In this document: piece by piece, positions 36,577 through 45,050 of the stretch
Layout: each line of letters begins with the position of its first letter
How positions within the stretch are numbered: position 1 is the first letter of the stretch
From: Paenibacillus illinoisensis NBRC 15959
Lineage (GTDB): Bacteria; Bacillota; Bacilli; Paenibacillales; Paenibacillaceae
Direction: 5' to 3'
Length of the DNA: 64,000 bases
Assembly: GCF_004000925.1 (NCBI RefSeq)
Contig: NZ_BIME01000002.1
Location: 62,001-126,000 of the forward strand
Program-made: the position numbers and the translations under genes
The notes under the pieces: generated by a model
The model's input: the letters and a program-made list of their open reading frames with translations, nothing else
Databases searched by the model: none
What the model was told of the DNA's origin: nothing

Positions 36577-37386
36577 ATGATTAAGGCCTATCTGATCGAT
36601 CTGGATGGAACACTCTATCATGGCAGACATCGGATTGAAGGGGCAGACAAGCTTATTCAGACGCTGAATGAACAGGCTGTACCTTATTTATTTGTAACAA
36701 ATAATTCTTCACGTACACCGCAAGGGGTAGCAGATCACTTGAACGAAATGGGAATTCCAGCGGAAGCATCTCAAGTTTGTACTTCTGCAGTTTCTGCTGC
36801 TGAATATGTAGCTGAAGAATCTCCTGGCGCAAGAGTTGCCTGCATTGGAGAAGCTGGTTTACTTCAGGCTATCGATGAAGCAGGATTGCAAAGGACGGAA
36901 GAAAAGCCGGAATACGTCATTCAAGGCATTGACCGTGAATTTTCCTACCAAAAACTAACCAAGGCACTGCGCTGGATTAATGATGGAGCAAAATCAATCC
37001 TGACCAACCCAGATCTACAGCTCCCCTCTGATGATGGCTTGACTCCAGGAGCAGGTACCATTGGTGCTGCGATCGAAGCGGCTACAGGTGTTTCACCAAC
37101 TGTAATCGGCAAGCCTTCCAGCATTATTATGAAGTCAGCGATTGATCGATTAAATTTAAGGGCTGATGAAGTGGCAGTGATCGGGGACAATATGCGTACA
37201 GATATTGCAGCAGGAGCAGCAGCTGGATGCGAGACATTGCTCGTATTGACCGGAGTCACAACGAAAGAAAATATGGATACTCATATTAGCGCGACCAAGA
37301 TACGTCCTGATCATGTGTTTGATGATTTGCATAAACTGATTGAGTGGCTGTTGCAACAAGAGAGCCAAGCATCCAAGAAGGGATAG
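36577..37386 (+). CDS. HAD-IIA phosphatase, NagD/YutF family
   Basis: Phosphatase of 269 residues. Motif I LIDLDGTLYHG (D8, D10), FVTNNSSRTP near residue 45, lysine in GKPSSIIM near 180 and GDNMRTDIAAG near 205, all typical of TIGR01457-type NagD/YutF enzymes, which act on nucleoside or sugar phosphates. Start: ATG eight bases after aaaggaag; the open frame extends three codons further upstream. Next gene follows after six bases. Confidence 0.93.
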   Translation: MIKAYLIDLDGTLYHGRHRIEGADKLIQTLNEQAVPYLFVTNNSSRTPQGVADHLNEMGIPAEASQVCTSAVSAAEYVAEESPGARVACIGEAGLLQAIDEAGLQRTEEKPEYVIQGIDREFSYQKLTKALRWINDGAKSILTNPDLQLPSDDGLTPGAGTIGAAIEAATGVSPTVIGKPSSIIMKSAIDRLNLRADEVAVIGDNMRTDIAAGAAAGCETLLVLTGVTTKENMDTHISATKIRPDHVFDDLHKLIEWLLQQESQASKKG

Positions 37387-37392
37387 ATACAG

Positions 37393-38214
37393 ATGCCGGA
37401 ACTGCCGGAAATGGAAAACTACCGGACATTATTGTCCGCAGAAATACTTGATTTACCTATTACTGGTGTTGTCGTTAATCGGGAAAAATCCATCAATAAA
37501 GAGCCAGAGGAATTTACGCGCGAACTTACAGGCAATCGTATTATTTTTGTCGAGCGCCGGGCGAAGTATCTTATTTTTCATTTGGCAAACGGTAAACGAC
37601 TGGTGCTCCATCTCATGCTGGGAGGCATGATTTACTGGGGGACTGAGGCAGATCGTCCCGATCGGTCGACACAAGTTGAGATTCAATTTGGTGATCATAT
37701 CTTGTTCTTTATTGGACTCCGATTGGGTTATTTGCACCTGCTTACATCCAAGGAAACGGAAGAAGCCATGGCCGATCTTGGACCTGAGCCACTTGATCGA
37801 CGCATGAATCCTGAGCGTTTTGCTTCATTGCTGAAAGGACGCCGCGGAACGCTCAAAACGACCCTGGTTAATCAGCACATTATTGCTGGTATCGGCAATT
37901 GTTACTCGGATGAAATTGCTTTTGCTGCAGGTTTGAGACCTAGTTCCAAAACACAGAACATCGCCAGTTCACCAGAGCTCACAGAGCGTTTGTTCCGTTC
38001 TATGCAGTCGGTGCTCCGTGAAGCAGCTTCGGAGGGTGGTTATATGGAAATGCCGCTGATGCAAGGGGACACGAAAACAGGAAGTTTTGATGAGCAATGC
38101 AGGGTATATGATCGCGAAGGGGAAAGCTGTCCACGTTGTGGAGGCACGATTGAACGAGTGGAAATTACGGGGAAGAAGGCTTTCTTCTGTCCGAATTGTC
38201 AGCATGAGGCCTAA
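37393..38214 (+). CDS. Fpg/Nei family DNA glycosylase
   Basis: Base-excision DNA glycosylase/AP lyase of 273 residues. Starts with MPELPEMEN, giving the catalytic proline at position 2 and Glu3; a conserved lysine lies in RRAKYLIFHL. The helix-two-turn-helix segment GIGNCYSDEI is near residue 160 and a C-terminal zinc finger with CRVYDRE, CPRCGG and CPNCQ is complete. It differs from classic MutM by ME for VE and a divergent middle, so I call the family only. Overlaps the endonuclease IV gene by 11 bases. Confidence 0.88.
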   Translation: MPELPEMENYRTLLSAEILDLPITGVVVNREKSINKEPEEFTRELTGNRIIFVERRAKYLIFHLANGKRLVLHLMLGGMIYWGTEADRPDRSTQVEIQFGDHILFFIGLRLGYLHLLTSKETEEAMADLGPEPLDRRMNPERFASLLKGRRGTLKTTLVNQHIIAGIGNCYSDEIAFAAGLRPSSKTQNIASSPELTERLFRSMQSVLREAASEGGYMEMPLMQGDTKTGSFDEQCRVYDREGESCPRCGGTIERVEITGKKAFFCPNCQHEA

Positions 38215-39052
38215 TTACGGAATCGGCGCACACGTCAGCACGAGAGGTGGATTTTTACAAGCAGCCAAGAGGGCATATGAGATGGGGGCAACGGCATTTC
38301 AATATTTTCCGAAGAACCCCCGGAGCCTTGGTTTGAAAGATCCTGATCTTAAAAATGCTGAATTGTGCCGGGAGTGGTGTGAGGAGAATGGCATTGCGTC
38401 CATTGCACACTCACCCTATCCGACGAATCCGGCTTTGGGCATGACCCGTGGAGAGGCGGGGTTTCATGCTACCGTAGCTTCCATAAGGAATGATCTGCAT
38501 ATTGCAGATGTGTGCGGTTCAGTAGGAACGGTAGTTCATTTTGGTCATCTTAAGAGTGATCAGCCGCTTGAAGGGTATCAGAATCTCATCCATTGTTTGG
38601 ATACGGTTTTGGAAGACTGGAATGGACAGGCAAAGATCTTGCTCGAAAATCAGGCAGGTGACCACGGTCCAATGGGCACGACGATGGAAGAAATGATTCA
38701 GATTCGCAAGCTGAGCCAATATCCGGAGCATATTGCTTTTTGTTTTGACACATGTCATGCTTTTGCTTCAGGGATGTGGCACAGCAATAGTGAACAGGAT
38801 ATGCTTCAAAAAGGCAGACAGCTTGGGTACTGGGATGCACTTGCTGCTGTGCATTTTAATGACTCCAAATATGCTTCCGGCTCGTGCAAGGATCGACATG
38901 CGCGAATCGGTCAGGGATTTATAGGAAGCAAAGCGATGCAAGAATTGTTGAGTTCGACCGAGTTCCAACAGGCTGTCGTTGTGTTGGAAACCGAGACAGG
39001 TGAGGATGGGACGCACAAAGATGATATTGAGGTCATGCGTTCCTGGTTGTAA
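38204..39052 (+). CDS. nfo: Endonuclease IV (apurinic/apyrimidinic endonuclease)
   Basis: Zinc-dependent AP endonuclease, TIM barrel, 282 residues. Motifs: GAHVSTRGGF at the start, HFGHL near residue 105, LLENQAGD near 140, CFDTCHAFASG near 175, VHFNDSKYASGSCKDRH near 210 and LETETGEDG at the end, all matching Nfo metal ligands. The start ATG lies within the glycosylase gene, 11 bases before its stop, so the two repair enzymes are translationally coupled; a long upstream frame is only an extension. Confidence 0.9.
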   Translation: MRPNYGIGAHVSTRGGFLQAAKRAYEMGATAFQYFPKNPRSLGLKDPDLKNAELCREWCEENGIASIAHSPYPTNPALGMTRGEAGFHATVASIRNDLHIADVCGSVGTVVHFGHLKSDQPLEGYQNLIHCLDTVLEDWNGQAKILLENQAGDHGPMGTTMEEMIQIRKLSQYPEHIAFCFDTCHAFASGMWHSNSEQDMLQKGRQLGYWDALAAVHFNDSKYASGSCKDRHARIGQGFIGSKAMQELLSSTEFQQAVVVLETETGEDGTHKDDIEVMRSWL

Positions 39053-39072
39053 ACGGGGAGAGGAGTGGTCGT

Positions 39073-39411
39073 ATGCATGTTTTCTTGGATGATTACCGGT
39101 CATGTCCCAAGGGATTTGTCTTGGCTACCAATGCGGAAGAATGTCTAATGCTGCTCAGGGAAGGTGACGTGGATATTCTGTCCCTGGATTATGAATTGGG
39201 GCCGGATTCGCCAAATGGTGGAGAAGTTGCAGCTGCCATTGTACGGGAAGGGCTGTTTCCACGCGAAATTTATTTACACACCTCCAGCATGTACGGCAAA
39301 CGTCAGATGTACGAATTGTTATATACCAATAAACCTGACACTGTAAAGGTACACAACGGTCCGATGACAGGTGAGGTTATGCTTCGGGTTGCTGCGGGAG
39401 AGCTCAGCTGA
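39073..39411 (+). CDS. Cyclic-phosphate processing receiver domain-like protein
   Basis: Stand-alone 112-residue protein resembling a response-regulator receiver fold: MHVFLDDYRSCP with acidic residues at the first strand end, and LSLDYELGPDSPNGG with the phosphoacceptor-like aspartate. This matches the cREC family (Pfam cREC_REC), predicted to process cyclic phosphates in RNA repair. A functional assignment is prediction from family naming. Ribosome site ggggagaggag; its stop overlaps the next start by one base. Confidence 0.68.
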   Translation: MHVFLDDYRSCPKGFVLATNAEECLMLLREGDVDILSLDYELGPDSPNGGEVAAAIVREGLFPREIYLHTSSMYGKRQMYELLYTNKPDTVKVHNGPMTGEVMLRVAAGELS

Positions 39412-39728
39412 TGAAGCCCATTCATTCGAAGCTTTTGATGCGCGGTGTGTGGGAAGGTATTCCTCAAGCTGTATTTATCTACACCCCTTTATGCGGTACT
39501 TGTGCTGCAGCGAGAAGAATGCTGGAAATCGCGGAGCATTTGCTGCCTGAGAACACATTATTTGAAATGAACATTCATGATATTCCGGATCTTGTGCAGC
39601 AGTTTAAAATTTCAAGCGTACCTGCAGTGATGCTGTTTGATGGTGAGCAGGATGTACCTAAAATGATTTATCGAATGTCCTCGGTGGAGCACCTGCTAAA
39701 TGAAATTCGAAAGGCGGTCCTGAAATGA
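39411..39728 (+). CDS. Thioredoxin family protein
   Basis: Small (105 residues) thioredoxin-fold protein with redox motif C28-G-T-C31 in YTPLCGTCAAAR and the cis-proline in SSVPAVMLF. Overlaps its neighbours (ATGA junctions) on both sides, so it is part of the tight operon; likely a dithiol reductase or redox partner. Confidence 0.88.
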   Translation: MKPIHSKLLMRGVWEGIPQAVFIYTPLCGTCAAARRMLEIAEHLLPENTLFEMNIHDIPDLVQQFKISSVPAVMLFDGEQDVPKMIYRMSSVEHLLNEIRKAVLK

Positions 39729-40504
39729 GGATTATTTCGATGGAGCATGTTTCTCTTCGCCGGGAGGATAATCAGATCCTGGATGACGTTCATCTGCATA
39801 TTGAGCAGGGCGAGCATTGGGTCATTCTGGGACGTAATGGTTCAGGCAAAACAACACTGCTGGAAATGATGAATGGATACATGTTCCCCAGTCAAGGGCG
39901 TATTGAGGTGCTGGGGAACTTATATGGGCAATGTGACGTTCGTGAAGTCAGAAAAGAGATTGGTTATATCAGTCAAACGCTGATTGAAAAACTGACATTG
40001 CGAGACCCGGTCTGGGAGGTCGTTGCGACAGGTGCATTTGCCTTTTTGCGTTTTTATCAGACCATTCCCGATGAAGTGAAGACTAGAGCCTTGAATCTTC
40101 TGGATGACATGGGCTTCGCTAAATTGGCTAACCACCCGCTGGGTACACTATCCCAGGGCGAGCGAAAAAAAGTTATGCTTGCACGTTCATTGATGGCGGA
40201 TCCTAAGTTATTAATTATGGACGAGCCGTGCGCTGGACTCGATCTGTATGAACGGGAAAAAATGTTGGCTGAAATCGACCAACTTCGTCAGCGCAATATA
40301 ACAGTAGTATATGTAACGCATCATGTAGAAGAGATCATGCCCTTATTTACACATGTAGCATTGATTCGCGAAGGTCGTATTGCTGCGGCTGGAAACAAAC
40401 ATGATGTTTTGACACAGGATACAATTAAGCATACGTACGACATTCCGGTCGACATCCAGTGGGATCACGATCGACCATGGATTCGCGTACGTTCTGGAGG
40501 GTAA
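39725..40504 (+). CDS. ABC transporter ATP-binding protein (YlmA-like)
   Basis: Single ABC ATPase of 259 residues. Walker A GRNGSGKTT near residue 37, ABC signature LSQGERKK near 140, Walker B LLIMDEPCAGLD near 160, and switch histidine in VTHH. No permease gene is adjacent; YlmA-type proteins are often orphan. Overlaps the thioredoxin gene by four bases (ATGA). Confidence 0.88.
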   Translation: MRIISMEHVSLRREDNQILDDVHLHIEQGEHWVILGRNGSGKTTLLEMMNGYMFPSQGRIEVLGNLYGQCDVREVRKEIGYISQTLIEKLTLRDPVWEVVATGAFAFLRFYQTIPDEVKTRALNLLDDMGFAKLANHPLGTLSQGERKKVMLARSLMADPKLLIMDEPCAGLDLYEREKMLAEIDQLRQRNITVVYVTHHVEEIMPLFTHVALIREGRIAAAGNKHDVLTQDTIKHTYDIPVDIQWDHDRPWIRVRSGG

Positions 40505-40510
40505 CACAAG

Positions 40511-41560
40511 TTGAGTACACAGTCATCTAGCGGAGAAGGGAACTTCTCCCGTTTTATCTGCACAGCCAATCATGGCTTTGCGCCCTATGCTCAGGAAGAA
40601 CTGCGCCGTACATTCGGTGCTGTTAAGAGCACGGTACTTGTACCGGGTGAAGTCCTTCTTGCAGGCTTACCGGTAACAGAAGAAGAGGTATCGATCAAAC
40701 TCCTTGAGGAAAATCCAACGTTTTTACGTCACATTCAGCCTGTTCAGTTTCAGGAGAATACGGAAGATTCTGATCAGGCGATGGAGAGACTGATTGCCTT
40801 TATTACAAACCATACGGAGTTGACCGGAACCAAAGTGGCATTACAGGTTCGTAAAACGGAAGGTTCATTTTGGCTGGAGAACGCTGCTTCATTGAAGCAA
40901 TGGTTGACCGAAAAACTGGATACACTAGGCTGTGATTGGGTTGTTCGCGATGCAGACTCTGTTATTTCTGTGTTTGCGGCAGATGATGCATTGTATGCTG
41001 GTATATCACGACCTGAACAGAACCTTTCCGACTGGAGCGGGGGAGCTGTACGCTTTCAAAAAGAGGAAGGCCAGATCTCGCGTGCCAAATTCAAGCTGCT
41101 TGAGGCAGAGCAGACATTTGGCATCGATTTTGCATCGTTTCACAAAGCGCTTGATATTGGTGCTGCCCCTGGTGGTTGGACTTCCTTTTTGCTAGAACGA
41201 GGATTAGAAGTCACAGCAGTGGACCCGGCCAAAATGGATGCCACACTTCTGGAATCGCCCAAACTTACGTTTTTGAAAAAGAATGCAGGTGATGTACGGT
41301 TCCGTGAAGGTGAATTTGACCTGCTTGTCTGTGACATGAGCTGGAGTCCCAAATTGATGAGCCGACTCGTTTCGGACTTGTTATATAGTCTTCAATCCGG
41401 TGGAACAGCGGTTGTTACGGTAAAATTGCTTCATAAGAAACCACTCGCGCTGATCAAGGAAGTCATTGATACGTTTGAGCGTTCACGGATGCAGATTCAA
41501 CGATCCAAACAATTGTTTCACAATCGCGAGGAAATAACACTTTATATGATTAAATATTAA
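40511..41560 (+). CDS. THUMP/FtsJ-type RNA 2'-O-methyltransferase (RlmM-like)
   Basis: Predicted rRNA or tRNA ribose methyltransferase of 349 residues. The N-terminal 160 residues look like a THUMP/RNA-binding module; the C-terminal SAM domain has DIGAAPGGWTSFLLERG near residue 218 and CDMSWSPK near 275, and a catalytic lysine in TVKLLHK near 305 matches the K-D-K pattern of FtsJ/RlmM enzymes. TTG start 12 bases after ctggagggt. Last gene before the pilus-like cluster. Confidence 0.8.
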   Translation: MSTQSSSGEGNFSRFICTANHGFAPYAQEELRRTFGAVKSTVLVPGEVLLAGLPVTEEEVSIKLLEENPTFLRHIQPVQFQENTEDSDQAMERLIAFITNHTELTGTKVALQVRKTEGSFWLENAASLKQWLTEKLDTLGCDWVVRDADSVISVFAADDALYAGISRPEQNLSDWSGGAVRFQKEEGQISRAKFKLLEAEQTFGIDFASFHKALDIGAAPGGWTSFLLERGLEVTAVDPAKMDATLLESPKLTFLKKNAGDVRFREGEFDLLVCDMSWSPKLMSRLVSDLLYSLQSGGTAVVTVKLLHKKPLALIKEVIDTFERSRMQIQRSKQLFHNREEITLYMIKY

Positions 41561-41586
41561 GCACGTAAAGATTTTAAATTTACTAC

Positions 41587-41616
41587 TTTACAATATCTTG
41601 TGGCGTATACTATAAT
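41587..41616 (+). promoter_or_regulatory. Promoter of the Tad-like cluster leader
   Basis: TTTACA (41587-41592), 18-base spacer, TATAAT (41611-41616). Predicted start near 41623, just before a strong stem-loop. Confidence 0.7.
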
Positions 41617-41643
41617 GATACCATTATTAACCATAATGAATCC

Positions 41644-41715
41644 AAGGGAAAGCATCCCGAGGTGGACAAGTCTGGATAACCGGACTGTTGCACTTCGGTA
41701 AGCTTTCCCTTTTTT
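41644..41715 (+). terminator. Three-tiered leader hairpin with T-run (possible attenuator)
   Basis: Outer stem aagggaaagc/gctttccctt (41644-41653/41702-41711), middle stem cgaggtg/cacttcg (41658-41664/41691-41697, one G-T wobble) and inner stem agtctgg/ccggact (41669-41675/41680-41686, one wobble) capped by ATAA, separated by small internal loops and followed by six Ts. It lies between the promoter and the kinase gene, so it could attenuate the cluster or end a roughly 95-nt small RNA. Confidence 0.75.
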
Positions 41716-41739
41716 GTTATGCAGAAAGGAGGAGTATAC

Positions 41740-43215
41740 ATGAGACATCCGGCGAGGCTGGAACACGGAAGCCTGCTGGGAGGACGATATCGGATCGAGT
41801 CCGTACTGGGTACAGGTGGGATGAGTCACGTATATAAGGCAGAAGATATGAAGTTGCCAGGTAAGACCTGGGCAATAAAAGAAAGTGTTGCTATGGTACC
41901 TTACGAATCCAGTATGGAGACGGAAGCTGCTCTTTTGACCTCACTCAGGCACCCCAGATTACCGCTGATTGTTGATTTTTTTGTACCGAATGAAGAGGGC
42001 TACACGTACCTGGTAATGGAATACATTGAGGGTCAGACACTAAGTGATTATCACAAGCAATGTCGCGGAAAGATCCCCCTCGAACATATGACAGATTTTG
42101 TGCTCCAATTACTTGACGTGCTCAGTTATTTGCATGGTCTGAATCCAGCAGTGATTTATCGCGATCTGAAGCCATCCAACATCATGATAACCCCAGACCA
42201 TGAAGTCAGGTTGATTGATTTTGGGATTGCTCGCAGCTTCAAGGCTCAGCATACAGAGGATACGGTGAAACTGGGTACGGCAGGGTTTGCTGCTCCCGAA
42301 CAATACGGTACCGGACAGACGGATGCCAGATCGGATTTGTATGGGCTCGGAGCACTGCTGCTCTACCTCATGACGGGTGGTACATATACAGAATGGATAC
42401 AAGGGGTCGAAAGTTCCATACGCAGTGATGTACCTCGCACTTACATTCCGGTTGTACGGCGATTGTTGAGACAGAACCCCGAGGAACGCTTCCAATCTGC
42501 CGATGAAGTCCGCAAAGAACTGCTTCGAAGACCTGGAATAACGGAGAGTAATGATTCGACAACATTGACCATTAGCGGTGGAACTAGAGTTATTGCTCTG
42601 ACAGGAGCATCTTCCGGTGTTGGGGTTACGCATACCGCCATAGCCATTAGCCATTACCTGGAGAGACAACAGTTTAAGGTGGCAGTCATCGAGATGTCGC
42701 CGCGCTCCCAATCGTTTGCAAGGATTCAGCAAGTTGCCCAAGCTGGGAAACCATTATTGGCAGGCAGACAGTTTGCAGTAGACGGAGTGCACTATTGGAA
42801 GCAGTCCGGACGAGCAGACATTTTGTCTCTGCTGGGTGGCAGCTACCAATTCATCGTTATGGATCTGGGTAGTGGTCAGGATCAGAATCGACTGGAGGAA
42901 TTTCTGAGAGCAGACCTGCCTATTGTTGTGGGCTCAGGTGCTGAGTGGAAGCAGGCAGAGATTAATGCATTTGTTCGTTCGCATTATCGTTATCCGAGAG
43001 ACAAATGGATTTATTGTTTGCCGCTTGCAGCCACAGATGCTGTTCAACGTGTACGTAGAACTTTGAATACATCAAGTGTGTACGGACTTCCATTGCACAT
43101 TGATCCTTTTGATAGGGATTCTCAGACAGACAAGGTATTAGCCCATATATTGAATCATTTGATCGGGCAGCAGCCCAAGAAGCGTTCGTTTTTTGCAAGA
43201 AGAATAAAATCATGA
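41740..43215 (+). CDS. Ser/Thr protein kinase fused to a degenerate MinD/ParA-like domain
   Basis: A 491-residue two-domain protein. Residues about 17-265 are a Hanks-type kinase: glycine loop GTGGMSHVY (24-32), K47 in AIK, RDLKPSN with D142 and DFG at 160-162, APEQYG at 185-190. Residues about 283-480 resemble a P-loop ParA/MinD ATPase: GASSGVGVTHTA at 289-300 where the Walker lysine is Val/Thr, and FIVMDLGSGQ at 371-380. No PASTA or TM segment, so cytoplasmic. Start at ATG behind aaaggagg; the frame extends seven codons upstream over that site. Heads the Tad-like cluster. Confidence 0.85.
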   Translation: MRHPARLEHGSLLGGRYRIESVLGTGGMSHVYKAEDMKLPGKTWAIKESVAMVPYESSMETEAALLTSLRHPRLPLIVDFFVPNEEGYTYLVMEYIEGQTLSDYHKQCRGKIPLEHMTDFVLQLLDVLSYLHGLNPAVIYRDLKPSNIMITPDHEVRLIDFGIARSFKAQHTEDTVKLGTAGFAAPEQYGTGQTDARSDLYGLGALLLYLMTGGTYTEWIQGVESSIRSDVPRTYIPVVRRLLRQNPEERFQSADEVRKELLRRPGITESNDSTTLTISGGTRVIALTGASSGVGVTHTAIAISHYLERQQFKVAVIEMSPRSQSFARIQQVAQAGKPLLAGRQFAVDGVHYWKQSGRADILSLLGGSYQFIVMDLGSGQDQNRLEEFLRADLPIVVGSGAEWKQAEINAFVRSHYRYPRDKWIYCLPLAATDAVQRVRRTLNTSSVYGLPLHIDPFDRDSQTDKVLAHILNHLIGQQPKKRSFFARRIKS

Positions 43216-43245
43216 TTAGAGGAGCTTGTGAAAGGAGAGCCTTTT

Positions 43246-44262
43246 TTGTCCAAATTAAGAAAACAAAGCCGACAAATGATCTATGCCGGATTAACCGGTG
43301 CGGGAGCAGTAGGATTATTATTCGGGGGATATGTCATCTACAACGTGATTACAATGAATGACACCAAATCTGAAATGGAGTCCCAGTATGCTTCAGCTTA
43401 CGAACAAAAAGAAGCTGAGCTGCTGCAGCAATGGAACACAGGAGCACAAGGCTGGGTAACGGTACGCGACGTTGAAGCAGGAGAACCGATCTTACCCGAG
43501 GATATTAAGCTTATCGCAGTGCCTGATGCTCAAGCGCCACGTAATTTATGGTCCAGCACCAAACAGATGGATGGGCAAGTAGCCAAAATAGAATTGAAAA
43601 AAGGAACAGCCATAACAACCGAAATGGTTTATGAAGACACGCCAGCACCGCCAGATTTAAGAAATCGTGAACTGCAGGTCGTTTTATTACCCACTTCACT
43701 TGCACAAGGCGATAATATAGACATTCGCATCCAATTTCCAACAGGGCAGGACTATATCCTTCTGTCCAAGAAGAAAGTAGAGCGCCTGAATGAAGCGACG
43801 TTGTGGATTACCATGACCGAGGAAGAGATTCTGTCGCTGTCCAGCGCAATCGTAGATGCCTATTTACATAAAGCTTCAATTTATGCACTAACGTATGTTG
43901 AGCCTCAGTTCCAGACAGCTGCAATTCCAACGTACCCTGCCAATAGTGAAGTGCTGAAACTGCTTGAAAGTGACCCGAACATTGTTCGGCGGGCAGAACA
44001 GGAGTTGTCGAGACAGGTACGGAGTTCCCTTGAGAGCTCTCTGGCTGCTTCCATGACAGCGCCCTCCCAAAGTGTTGAGCAAGATGTTGCACAATCATCC
44101 GTTTCCCATAACAGCAGACCTCGCTCTAACAATACTTCGGACGAAGTCATATGGAATGACGGATCAGGAAGCAATCAGCAAACGACAAATGGAAACAATC
44201 CATCCACGGAGTCTTCCGCATATACGGATGAACAGAAAAGCCTGTTGACCGGAGGAGAGTAG
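43246..44262 (+). CDS. SAF-domain membrane protein (CpaB/RcpC-like)
   Basis: Membrane-anchored protein of 338 residues with one TM at about 11-33 and, outside, a SAF-type domain beginning GWVTVRDVEAGEPILPEDIK near residue 69 (the CpaB pattern R-D-x-x-A-G-x-x-I). The C-terminal third is a Ser/Asn-rich low-complexity linker. In Tad systems CpaB (RcpC) helps assemble the secretion pore; Gram-positives have no outer membrane secretin, so its role here is open. TTG start seven bases after aaaggagag. Confidence 0.78.
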   Translation: MSKLRKQSRQMIYAGLTGAGAVGLLFGGYVIYNVITMNDTKSEMESQYASAYEQKEAELLQQWNTGAQGWVTVRDVEAGEPILPEDIKLIAVPDAQAPRNLWSSTKQMDGQVAKIELKKGTAITTEMVYEDTPAPPDLRNRELQVVLLPTSLAQGDNIDIRIQFPTGQDYILLSKKKVERLNEATLWITMTEEEILSLSSAIVDAYLHKASIYALTYVEPQFQTAAIPTYPANSEVLKLLESDPNIVRRAEQELSRQVRSSLESSLAASMTAPSQSVEQDVAQSSVSHNSRPRSNNTSDEVIWNDGSGSNQQTTNGNNPSTESSAYTDEQKSLLTGGE

Positions 44263-44336
44263 TAGACATTCAAAATGTAAAAATATAATGCTGATAACAA
44301 CGTAATAATGCATAAAAGGAAGGAGTTGAGTGTCAC

Positions 44337-45050
44337 GTGCATACTTGGATTTTCGCTGGATTATGTGAAAAAAATGATCTTATGTTATATCTGTGCAAAA
44401 TTTTAGCCACTTCAGGCAAGCGGGTGTTACTGGTTGACGGAACTTTACAACAAAAGTATGGGTACGGGGTTGGAGAAGGACACCATTCTCTGCGTATCAC
44501 CGAATTTGAGGGTTTTGATATTGCCTGTCACTTTGTAACTTCGGCCGCGGTTGAGAGTCATCTGGAGGCTAGTGGAGAAGGTGTGGACGCTTATGATTAT
44601 GTCTTGTATGACATGGAAACCTCCCATTTCGCATCTAGAGAATTATGGCTCACGGCTGATATTCGAGTCTGGGTGAGTGATTATGAACGTTACAATCTGG
44701 AACGAGGAAAAGGCTGGTTGAGGCGGCTTCTTGAAGAGCAATCTTTACCAACAGAGCTTTCATTTCAGCGCATTCTGATTAATGCAGTTGACTGCAAATT
44801 GGAAGAACGTTACCTATGGGCCTATCTGGAAGGAAGTCCTTTTGTTTGGACAGGCGAATCTTTGATACTTCCATGGGATGAACTGACTGCTGCGGTGAAA
44901 TTGGAAAATGAACATCACCGTCGGGTGCGGTTAGGGCCTTTGTCACGGAGCTACAAAAAATCACTATGTCGTTTGTTCGAACAATTGACTGGATGGGAAA
45001 GTGTTCGAAGTCGAAGAGCGATCAAGGAAGCGGAAAGGATGAGAGCATGA
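44337..45050 (+). CDS. Divergent ParA/MinD-like protein without P-loop
   Basis: A 237-residue protein resembling the fold of ParA-type ATPases: N-terminal hydrophobic strand, GKRVLLVDGTLQQKYGYG around residue 27-45, and YDYVLYDMET near 88 like a Walker B strand. No GKGGxGKT motif exists, so ATP use is doubtful. This suggests a TadZ-like positioning or scaffold protein. GTG start about 11 bases after aaggaaggag. The following gene starts inside its stop codon. Confidence 0.6.
   Translation: MHTWIFAGLCEKNDLMLYLCKILATSGKRVLLVDGTLQQKYGYGVGEGHHSLRITEFEGFDIACHFVTSAAVESHLEASGEGVDAYDYVLYDMETSHFASRELWLTADIRVWVSDYERYNLERGKGWLRRLLEEQSLPTELSFQRILINAVDCKLEERYLWAYLEGSPFVWTGESLILPWDELTAAVKLENEHHRRVRLGPLSRSYKKSLCRLFEQLTGWESVRSRRAIKEAERMRA

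Noticed and set aside
41644..41715. Possible cyclic-di-GMP (GEMM) riboswitch before the Tad-like cluster
   Set aside because: Only a superficial likeness in the 3' arm; conserved GEMM core motifs are missing.
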